NCBI GenBank assembly: GCA_937965665.1
Contig: CALCJE010000135.1
Coordinates: 1-12,150 of the forward strand
Source of the DNA: an uncultured Bacteroidales bacterium
GTDB lineage: Bacteria; Bacteroidota; Bacteroidia; Bacteroidales; UBA4417
Direction: 5' to 3'
DNA: 12,150 bases
Each line of letters opens with the position of its first letter. Position 1 is the stretch's first letter. Below the pieces are notes generated by a model, which saw nothing but the letters and a program-made list of their open reading frames with translations, searched no databases and was not told the origin of the DNA. Shown here piece after piece: positions 6,919-12,150 of this stretch. The position numbers and the translations under genes were made by a program.

Positions 6919-8172
6919 TTGGATCAATTCATTCACACGTTTCAGGATAATTCCGGTTGCACCGCAGCCATTTGCAACATAGTTTCTACTGGTTGCAATG
7001 GCAGTAGCCAGATCTGATTTGTCGTTAAGCAGGATATTTACTTTTTTGATCAATTCATCGGGCTTGGTTACTTCAAAGGCACCGCCTTGTGCAATCATTT
7101 CACGTGCTTCGTTAAACTTGTGGTAGTTCGGCCCGAAAAACACGGGCAATCCGAAAGCGGCAGCCTCGAGGATATTGTGAATACCGGCTCCGAAACCTCC
7201 CCCGATATAGGCAAGCGTACCATATTGATAAAGCTGCGAAAGCATCCCGATAGAGTCAATGATCAGGATTTCAGCATTTTTTACTTCTTCGGCATTGGTT
7301 TTCGAAAACCTTACCGCCGTTTTACCTGCCCGTTGCATCAGTGATTGAATATGGTCTTCGCCGATCTCGTGCGGGGCAATGATAAACCGCAACTTATTAT
7401 TATTCTGGTAAATGAGCTTGAAAATAAGGTCTTCGTCGGCCGGCCAGGTGCTTCCGGCTACCAGTACTTTATGGTTGGTTGCGAAAGCTTTTGCAATCTT
7501 TATCTCCTTTGGCTGCGCTGCAACGGCTGCAACCCTGTCGAATCGCGTATCGCCGCTTACCACCGCATTTTCGATGCCAATAAACTGTAAAAGCTCATTT
7601 GAATCTTCGGTTTGCACAAAAATCTGCGTAAAGCCTTTCAGTATTTTCCTTGGCCATTCGCCATATCCCTTGAAAAAGTGCTGATCAGGTCGGAATATCG
7701 CCGAAACCAGTATAGTGGGAATTTGTTTTTGCTGCAGGTAATTCAGGAAATTAAACCAAAACTCGTATTTGATATAGAAAACAATATCCGGTTTAACTTT
7801 GTCGACAAAGCGCTTCACATTGGATGGCGTATCCAGGGGCATATACAGAATATGGTCGGCACCGGTATAAGCTTTCCTCACTTCGTAGCCCGAAGGACTG
7901 AAAAAAGTGAGCAGAATCAGGTATTCGGGATGCTGCTCTTTGAAAGCTTCAATAATAGGCCGGCCTTGTTCGAATTCGCCCAGCGAGGCACAATGAAACC
8001 AGGCAAGCTTGCGGCCGGGTTGGTTAAAAGGCGCAGTTGAAAAAACCTTGTCGAGCAATACCCAGTACCTCGAACGGCCTTTTACCCATAGCGCCGCTTT
8101 TTTATCGAAAACAGCTGTAAGCCGGATCAAAAGCCCGTAGCATATAATGAGGAAAGTATAAAATTGCTGCAT
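6904..8172 (-). CDS. kdtA: 3-deoxy-D-manno-octulosonic acid (Kdo) transferase
   Basis: KdtA/WaaA (family GT30) transfers Kdo from CMP-Kdo onto the lipid A precursor at the cytoplasmic face of the inner membrane, linking lipid A to the LPS core. The 422-residue protein has a hydrophobic N-terminal anchor (~3-21), then the signature WFHCASLGEFEQGRP with the likely catalytic Glu at E66. Further family blocks are LLTFFSPSGYEVRK, YMPLDTP, IKYEFWFNFL, VSAIFRPDQ, VSGDTRFDR, VLVAGSTWPADE, FIIAPHE, and the C-terminal nucleotide-sugar site IGGGFGAGIHNILEAAAFGLPVFFGPNY. Length agrees with known family members (about 420). The start at 8172 places the membrane anchor at the very N terminus, as expected. 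It is divergent from the WbpE-type gene and convergent, with a 15-base overlap, with mqnC. Together with lpxH it indicates a lipid A/Kdo outer membrane. Confidence 0.93.
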   Translation of the reverse strand: MQQFYTFLIICYGLLIRLTAVFDKKAALWVKGRSRYWVLLDKVFSTAPFNQPGRKLAWFHCASLGEFEQGRPIIEAFKEQHPEYLILLTFFSPSGYEVRKAYTGADHILYMPLDTPSNVKRFVDKVKPDIVFYIKYEFWFNFLNYLQQKQIPTILVSAIFRPDQHFFKGYGEWPRKILKGFTQIFVQTEDSNELLQFIGIENAVVSGDTRFDRVAAVAAQPKEIKIAKAFATNHKVLVAGSTWPADEDLIFKLIYQNNNKLRFIIAPHEIGEDHIQSLMQRAGKTAVRFSKTNAEEVKNAEILIIDSIGMLSQLYQYGTLAYIGGGFGAGIHNILEAAAFGLPVFFGPNYHKFNEAREMIAQGGAFEVTKPDELIKKVNILLNDKSDLATAIATSRNYVANGCGATGIILKRVNELIQSRIL

Positions 8173-8341
8173 GGTTTTGTAATCGGTTGGTAAGCTGTTA
8201 ATTATAGTATTTACTGGTTTTGCTGGTTTCCGGTAAACCGGGATTTTTTTTGCTAATTCTTAATGCCGTTCAAATTCCTCCATCCGACACCTGAATGCAT
8301 CAGTACCTGCATTTTATTCAGTCACTGGTAGAATATGCATG

Positions 8342-8349
8342 CAAAGATA
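8342..8349 (-). promoter_or_regulatory. Bacteroidota promoter for kdtA (-7 box with upstream TTG)
   Basis: On the minus strand this reads TATCTTTG, a full match to TAnnTTTG. A TTG lies upstream on the same strand at 8370-8368, 18 bases away, close to the spacing expected for the -33 element. It is the best promoter match in the window. It predicts a kdtA leader of roughly 160 bases. Confidence 0.6.
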
Positions 8350-8454
8350 CAAATCGTTATTTGCCGGCAACGCTTTTGTACATTTTTATCCGTTTTCGGG
8401 CGATTAGGTGTATTTAAATATGGCAAGGAACGCAATTAGATCGTTTACATTAAA

Positions 8455-8462
8455 TATCTTTG
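8455..8462 (+). promoter_or_regulatory. Bacteroidota -7 box for the WbpE-type gene cluster
   Basis: TATCTTTG is a full match to TAnnTTTG, 36 bases before the ATG at 8499. No TTG is visible about 20 bases upstream. The box overlaps an in-frame TTG codon at 8460, so that codon would lie upstream of the transcript start and cannot be the translation start. Confidence 0.5.
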
Positions 8463-8498
8463 CAGCGCAATTTTAATAACGACAAACATTTACAGATT

Positions 8499-9638
8499 AT
8501 GCGAAAAATTTCGATGGTCGACCTCAGCGCCCAATATCAAAAAATAAAGCCTGAAATCGACAAAGCTATCAGTGAAGTAATTAATTCCACTGCATTTATT
8601 AATGGTCCGGCTGTTAAAGAATTCCAGGTCGCCCTCGAAAAATACCTGGGTGTAAAGCATGTAATCCCCTGTGGCAATGGTACCGATGCATTGCAGATCA
8701 GCATGATGGCACTTGGCCTGAAACCAGGCGACGAGGTTATTGCGCCTGATTTTACATTTATTGCAACAGCCGAAGTAATTGCCTTGCTGGGATTGACTCC
8801 TGTACTTGTTGACGTGGAACCGGATACCTTTAATATTAGCCCCGAAGCCATTAAAAAAGCAATCACGCCACGCACCCGGGCTATTGTTCCTGTTCACCTT
8901 TTCGGACAGGCTGCCGATATGGATGCCATCATGCAGATTGCCGCAGAGCATAATCTTTTTGTGATTGAAGATGCCTGCCAGTCCATTGGTGCCGATTACC
9001 TCAATAAAGATAATGTCTGGAAGAAAACCGGTGCCATCGGGCATGTGGGTTGTACCTCGTTTTTCCCTTCCAAAAACCTGGGATGCTACGGCGACGGTGG
9101 GGCTATTTTCACCAATAATGATGAACTGGCCACCAAAATACGTTCCGTTGTAAATCACGGGATGACGGTTCGTTATTACCACGACGATATTGGAGTGAAC
9201 AGCCGCCTCGACAGCATACAAGCCGCCATTCTCAACATCAAACTTCAGCACCTCAACGAATATGCAGCTTCCCGGCAGCAGGTTGCAGCTGCTTACGATA
9301 AAGCTTTCGGAGTTCGTCCTGAACTGGTAATTCCTGGAAAGTCGCCAAAATCGACCCACGTTTACCACCAGTATACACTTCAGGCTACGGGTGTCGACCG
9401 CAACAAACTCCAGGAATTCCTGGCTACAAAAGATGTTCCGGCCATGATTTATTACCCGGTGCCTATTCATTTGCAGAAAGCATACCTCGATCCCAGGTAC
9501 AAGGAAGGTGATTTCCCGGTAACAGAAAAGCTGAGCCATACCGTATTCTCGCTGCCTATGCATACCGAAATGGACCAGGAGCAACTGGATCATATTATTT
9601 CCTCTGTTCTTGAATTTCTTGATAAATCAGGGAAATAG
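8499..9638 (+). CDS. wbpE: DegT/DnrJ/EryC1/StrS sugar aminotransferase, WbpE-type
   Basis: A PLP-dependent aminotransferase that adds an amino group to a keto-sugar nucleotide. Its sequence and neighbour suggest it acts like WbpE/WlbC at C3 of UDP-2-acetamido-3-keto-glucuronic acid. The 379 residues carry the expected blocks: MVDLSAQYQKIKPEI at the start, GNGTDALQ (phosphate/cofactor site, 60-67), APDFTFIATAEV, VHLFGQAADMD, the cofactor-binding VIEDACQSIGA (D158), the Schiff-base lysine in FFPSKNLGCYGDGGA (K192), and VNSRLDSIQAAIL. The chosen ATG at 8499 gives MRKISMVDLS, common in this subgroup; the Met at 8514 is an alternative, while the TTG at 8460 is excluded by the promoter overlap. It heads a rightward set with a WbpD-type acetyltransferase. 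The exact sugar is inferred; related aminotransferases act on 4-keto sugars with the same motifs. Confidence 0.85.
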   Translation: MRKISMVDLSAQYQKIKPEIDKAISEVINSTAFINGPAVKEFQVALEKYLGVKHVIPCGNGTDALQISMMALGLKPGDEVIAPDFTFIATAEVIALLGLTPVLVDVEPDTFNISPEAIKKAITPRTRAIVPVHLFGQAADMDAIMQIAAEHNLFVIEDACQSIGADYLNKDNVWKKTGAIGHVGCTSFFPSKNLGCYGDGGAIFTNNDELATKIRSVVNHGMTVRYYHDDIGVNSRLDSIQAAILNIKLQHLNEYAASRQQVAAAYDKAFGVRPELVIPGKSPKSTHVYHQYTLQATGVDRNKLQEFLATKDVPAMIYYPVPIHLQKAYLDPRYKEGDFPVTEKLSHTVFSLPMHTEMDQEQLDHIISSVLEFLDKSGK

Positions 9639-9690
9639 GCTGGAATAAAAAGGTTGGTTTGAAACCATTCGTAATTTTTTGGGCAAAATA

Positions 9691-9716
9691 AAGCCGGTTG
9701 AATAAACAGCCGGCTT
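9691..9716 (+). other. Hairpin between the wbpE- and wbpD-type genes, no U-tract
   Basis: AAGCCGGTT (9691-9699) pairs with AGCCGGCTT (9708-9716) with one G-U, giving a 9-bp stem and an 8-base loop. What follows on the plus strand is ACCATGCCCC, without a T-run, so it is not a classic terminator in the direction of the operon. It could be a partial attenuator, a processing site or an mRNA 3'-end stabiliser for the aminotransferase message. The stem is clear; its role is not. Confidence 0.4.
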
Positions 9717-9754
9717 ACCATGCCCCGCGTTTGAACTGAAAATATTGAACAGGA

Positions 9755-10336
9755 ATGACTGACAAAGGTTATTTTGCGCATCCTTCGGCTGTAATTGACG
9801 AGGGGTGCATCATAGGAAACGGAACACGCATCTGGCATTTTTCGCATATCATGCCGGGTTGCATCATTGGTGATGGTTGTAATATCGGGCAAAATGTGGT
9901 GATATCGCCCGATGTGGTGCTGGGTAAAAATGTGAAGATACAGAACAACGTGTCGGTGTATACCGGCGTAGTTTGCGAAGACGACGTATTCCTGGGGCCT
10001 TCCATGGTTTTCACAAACGTGATAAACCCGCGAAGTGCGGTGAACCGTAAAAATGAATATGCCCGAACCTTTGTGCGCAAGGGTGCGACCATTGGCGCAA
10101 ACTCAACCATTGTTTGTGGTGTTGAGCTGGGCGAATTTTGCTTTATTGGTGCAGGTGCCGTGGTTACCAAATCGGTGCCGGCCTATGCACTGGTAGTTGG
10201 TAATCCTGCAAGGCAAACCGGCTGGATGAGTGAATACGGGCATAAACTTAAATTCGGCCCTGACGGAAAAGCTACGTGCCCCGAAAGTAAGGTTACTTAT
10301 GAGCTCATAAACGGGATAGTTCGTAAAGCTGAATAA
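9755..10336 (+). CDS. wbpD: UDP-2-acetamido-3-amino-2,3-dideoxy-glucuronate N-acetyltransferase, WbpD-type
   Basis: A hexapeptide-repeat (left-handed beta-helix) acyltransferase that would use acetyl-CoA to acetylate the 3-amino group installed by the preceding aminotransferase, giving a 2,3-diacetamido uronic acid nucleotide sugar for polysaccharide. The 193 residues have repeated [IV]-G-x4 turns from ~10 to 70 and ~108 to 150. They also contain segments I recognise from WbpD/WlbB: RIWHFSHI, IGQNVVI, KIQNNVSVYTGV, GPSMVFTNVINPRS, VRKGATIGANSTIVCGV, FIGAGAVVTKSVPAYALVVGNPARQTGWMSEYG. Length agrees with WbpD (about 190). The ATG at 9755 follows AGGA closely. The C-terminal stretch after 158 contains SEYGHKL and CPESKVTY, which looks like a zinc ribbon that has lost most of its cysteines. 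It lies 116 bases after the aminotransferase and 31 before the aldo/keto reductase. Confidence 0.88.
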   Translation: MTDKGYFAHPSAVIDEGCIIGNGTRIWHFSHIMPGCIIGDGCNIGQNVVISPDVVLGKNVKIQNNVSVYTGVVCEDDVFLGPSMVFTNVINPRSAVNRKNEYARTFVRKGATIGANSTIVCGVELGEFCFIGAGAVVTKSVPAYALVVGNPARQTGWMSEYGHKLKFGPDGKATCPESKVTYELINGIVRKAE

Positions 10337-10367
10337 GACATCAGGATCTCAGTAAACTAATTATAAT

Positions 10368-11357
10368 ATGGAATACCAGGCACTTTCGTCGCGATACCAG
10401 GATATGAAATACCGCCGCTGCGGGAAAAGCGGGATACAACTCCCCGAAATATCCCTGGGGTTATGGCATAATTTCGGAAATACCGATCGCTTTGATGTCG
10501 GAAGGCAGATTATCCTGTCTGCTTTCGACAGGGGTATTACGCATTTTGACCTGGCAAACAATTACGGGCCTCCTCCAGGTTCGGCCGAAACTAATTTTGG
10601 CCGGATGATGCAAAACGATCTTCACCCTTATCGGGACGAAATGATCATATCAACAAAGGCCGGTTACCTGATGTGGCCTGGGCCTTACGGAGAATGGGGT
10701 TCCAAAAAATACCTGGTTTCGAGCCTCGATCAAAGCCTGAAACGGATGAAACTGGATTATGTGGATATTTTCTATCACCACCGTCCTGACCCGGATACAC
10801 CGCTCGAAGAAACCATGGCCGCGCTCGATTTAATCGTGAGGCAAGGGAAAGCTTTGTATGCAGGCATTTCGAACTACCCGGCTGATCTCACTCACAAGGC
10901 CGCTGCTATCTTAAAGGAAATGGGAACGCCCTGCCTTATTCACCAGCCTTCGTACAGTATGTTCAATCGTTGGGTCGAAGACGGTTTGCTTGATGTACTT
11001 GAACAGGATGGAATAGGCTGTATTACCTTTTCGCCCCTGGCGCAGGGCATGTTAACTGATCGTTATCTGAATGGAATTCCATCCGATTCGCGAGCTGCAA
11101 AGCATGTTTTTCTTACCGAAGACCGCGTGGTGCTGATGTTGCCCCAGATCAAGAAACTAAATGAAATTGCTGTGGGTCGCGGACAAAGCCTCTCGCAGAT
11201 GGCCATTGCCTGGTTGCTGAAAGATAAACGTGTTACCTCTGTGCTGATCGGAGCAAGTTCTGTTGCCCAACTCGAAAATAACCTTGGCGCTTTGGGTAAT
11301 ACAAAATTCAGTAACACGGAACTGCAAGCCATTGATGATGTGCTTGGTGCAAAATAA
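10368..11357 (+). CDS. yghZ: Aldo/keto reductase, YghZ/Gpr-type (L-glyceraldehyde 3-phosphate reductase family)
   Basis: A 329-residue NADPH-dependent aldo/keto reductase closely resembling E. coli YghZ (Gpr), which reduces L-glyceraldehyde 3-phosphate and methylglyoxal-like aldehydes. Matching blocks include MKYRRCGKSGIQLPEISLGLWHNFG, the catalytic Asp/Tyr region ITHFDLANNYGPPPGSAE (D61, Y66), IISTKAGYLMWPGPYG (Lys97), SLDQSLKRMKLDYVDIFYHHR (catalytic His138), LIHQPSYSMFNRWVEDGLLD, ITFSPLAQGMLTDRYLNGIP, and the C-terminal cofactor site VTSVLIGASSVAQLENN. The family N terminus supports the ATG at 10368 rather than the Met 12 codons later. Compared with E. coli it lacks about 15 C-terminal residues, which is minor. 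It lies 31 bases after the wbpD-type gene and may be co-transcribed, although the family is not a known part of that sugar pathway. It ends 12 bases from the convergent AlkD-like gene. Confidence 0.9.
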   Translation: MEYQALSSRYQDMKYRRCGKSGIQLPEISLGLWHNFGNTDRFDVGRQIILSAFDRGITHFDLANNYGPPPGSAETNFGRMMQNDLHPYRDEMIISTKAGYLMWPGPYGEWGSKKYLVSSLDQSLKRMKLDYVDIFYHHRPDPDTPLEETMAALDLIVRQGKALYAGISNYPADLTHKAAAILKEMGTPCLIHQPSYSMFNRWVEDGLLDVLEQDGIGCITFSPLAQGMLTDRYLNGIPSDSRAAKHVFLTEDRVVLMLPQIKKLNEIAVGRGQSLSQMAIAWLLKDKRVTSVLIGASSVAQLENNLGALGNTKFSNTELQAIDDVLGAK

Positions 11358-11369
11358 GTTTTAGCCAGG

Positions 11370-12077
11370 CTAACAAAATGCGGTTTTCCGTTTTTTGCCC
11401 AGGGTGCCACGCTTGTGCATCTTCTGGATATATTCTGTTGCCAGCGGAACCTTGCAGGCGGTACCATTCATATCTACTTTCACTTTCCCGATTGCTGCCG
11501 CTACTTTTGTGGCCTCGTCAGTAAGTTGCGTGCAATATCCGCCTACAGTTATCACAAAGTTATTCATGGTATGCCGTACCCTGTTACGCTCGGTATGTAT
11601 GGTTTTCGATATTCGCTCAAGTAAGCCCTGGTACAGTGCCATGTCAATTTCATGATCTGGTTTTATGGATGCAATACTGGCCAGTGTCGACCAGCCCGAA
11701 CATGCAATATTTTCCTGGTCCGACTCAATCCATTGCAGGGCAAGCTCGGTGCCATACCGGCTTTCGGCAGCAACCCAGGCCACGGTGAACTCGCTGAGCA
11801 TATACCAGTAAGCTTTTCGCACCCAGAGGTTCAGATCGTCGCGTGTCATTTGCAATGGATCCGCAATAAGTCCTGCCAGGTACATGGCATCGGAATTCCC
11901 GGTGTTGAACAATTCGAGCGAAAGCGTGTAGTCCTTCTTTACTTTTTTCTGAATCTTTTTCAGGTCTTCCACTTTCACCCCGAAAAAAGGTTCGCGGGCG
12001 CCGTGTTTCACCAGGTTGTTTTTGATGCTTTCGTTGCCAAAAGACTCCAGTTGCTGCATTACTTCGTCAGTGGTCAT
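11370..12077 (-). CDS. DNA alkylation repair protein (AlkD-like HEAT-repeat family)
   Basis: A 235-residue all-helical protein of the AlkD-like DNA alkylation repair family (Pfam DNA_alkylation_repair). Characterised members excise bulky or positively charged alkylated bases using HEAT-like repeats that wrap DNA. Visible family features are REPFFGVKVEDLKKIQKKVKKDY near the N terminus, YLAGLIAD, WVRKAYWYMLSEFTVAWVAAES, the paired segment NIACSGWSTLASI, and ERNRVRHTMNNFVITVGGYC followed by VDMNGTACKVPLATEYIQK. The last two blocks are typical of a subgroup widespread in Bacteroidota and Firmicutes whose activity is less tested than that of Bacillus AlkD. The C terminus is Lys/Arg-rich (KKRKTAFC). 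The start at 12077 precedes the first helix and no better alternative is seen. The gene is convergent with the aldo/keto reductase, 12 bases apart. Confidence 0.88.
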   Translation of the reverse strand: MTTDEVMQQLESFGNESIKNNLVKHGAREPFFGVKVEDLKKIQKKVKKDYTLSLELFNTGNSDAMYLAGLIADPLQMTRDDLNLWVRKAYWYMLSEFTVAWVAAESRYGTELALQWIESDQENIACSGWSTLASIASIKPDHEIDMALYQGLLERISKTIHTERNRVRHTMNNFVITVGGYCTQLTDEATKVAAAIGKVKVDMNGTACKVPLATEYIQKMHKRGTLGKKRKTAFC

Positions 12078-12115
12078 AGCAGGGTGTTTTAATGAAGAGA
12101 AACAGTCTCACAGTG

Positions 12116-12123
12116 CAAAGGTT
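12116..12123 (-). promoter_or_regulatory. Possible -7 box for the AlkD-like gene
   Basis: On the minus strand this reads AACCTTTG, one mismatch from TAnnTTTG, 38 bases before the ATG at 12077. The remaining 27 bases to the window end contain an A/T run but no clear -33 TTG at the expected distance. Confidence 0.3.
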
Positions 12124-12150
12124 CAAAAAAAATACCCTGTACCGGCGAAG

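Larger units (their letters stand above)
8173..8498. other. Divergent intergenic region between kdtA and the WbpE-type gene
   Basis: This 326-base spacer has no credible gene. It holds a -7 box for each direction, 8349-8342 on the minus strand and 8455-8462 on the plus strand. Transcription leftward from the first would give kdtA a leader of about 160 bases. Within that leader are an inverted pair CTGAAT/ATTCAG (8291-8296 and 8316-8321) and a short stem GGTTT/AAACC (8225-8229 and 8235-8239). Neither resembles a known riboswitch. ATGCAT occurs twice (8295-8300 and 8335-8340). Confidence 0.6.

Noticed and set aside
8225..8251. Short GGTTT/AAACC stem followed by eight T residues, resembling a plus-strand terminator.
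   Set aside because: The stem is only 5 bp and no plus-strand gene ends nearby; the position is inside the predicted kdtA leader on the other strand.
8490..9593. A 367-codon open frame antisense to the WbpE-type aminotransferase.
   Set aside because: The plus-strand frame carries all aminotransferase motifs; the antisense frame shows no domain and is a by-product of codon use.
11358..11395. CGG-TTTT-CCG followed by six T residues near the convergent ends of the reductase and AlkD-like genes.
   Set aside because: A three-base-pair stem is too weak to call a terminator, and most of it lies in the AlkD-like coding sequence.

Overview
The window reads as a chromosomal contig end from a Gram-negative member of the Bacteroidota. 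Four things point that way. LPS genes are present (an LpxH-type hydrolase and the Kdo transferase KdtA/WaaA). Menaquinone is made by the futalosine route (MqnC). There is a lipoprotein with a DUF4369-like domain followed by a thioredoxin fold, an arrangement typical of this phylum. Several genes are preceded by the Bacteroidota -7 promoter box TAnnTTTG rather than a sigma-70 -10 box or a strong Shine-Dalgarno. I see no rRNA, tRNA, CRISPR array, insertion sequence or phage gene; this looks like ordinary core/envelope chromosome.

Layout from left to right. Bases 1-47 are not biological: they match the Illumina TruSeq/P5 adapter, so the true insert starts at 48. Bases 48-734 hold the 3' part of a gene for an Asn/Ser/Arg/Gln-rich disordered tail, closed by a strong intrinsic terminator (756-790). 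Next come a four-helix membrane protein with conserved histidines (884-1369, +) and, convergent with it, an M20 dipeptidase (1479-2858, -); the two share a bidirectional terminator (1424-1460).

A two-gene leftward operon follows: a TlpA-like lipoprotein (3860-5026) leading into lpxH (3072-3839) with a 20-base gap. The TlpA-like protein has lost the first cysteine of its CxxC site (N-A-L-C). Divergent from it is a small exported/membrane protein of unknown function (5181-5699, +), then mqnC (5827-6918, +). The mqnC end overlaps the end of convergent kdtA (6904-8172, -) by 15 bases.

A 326-base divergent spacer (8173-8498) carries one -7 box for each direction. To its right is a rightward sugar cluster: a WbpE-type aminotransferase (8499-9638), a WbpD-type acetyltransferase (9755-10336) and a YghZ/Gpr-type aldo/keto reductase (10368-11357). 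WbpE and WbpD would carry out consecutive steps in making a 2,3-diacetamido UDP-uronic acid for surface polysaccharide; the other pathway enzymes are not in the window. An AlkD-like DNA alkylation repair protein (11370-12077, -) converges on the reductase gene and ends the window.

I did not find a convincing new multi-gene system. The points most worth checking are the adapter at the contig end, the missing active-site cysteine in the TlpA-like lipoprotein, the histidine-rich membrane protein, the partial amino-sugar pathway paired with an aldo/keto reductase, and the uncharacterised protein at 5181-5699.
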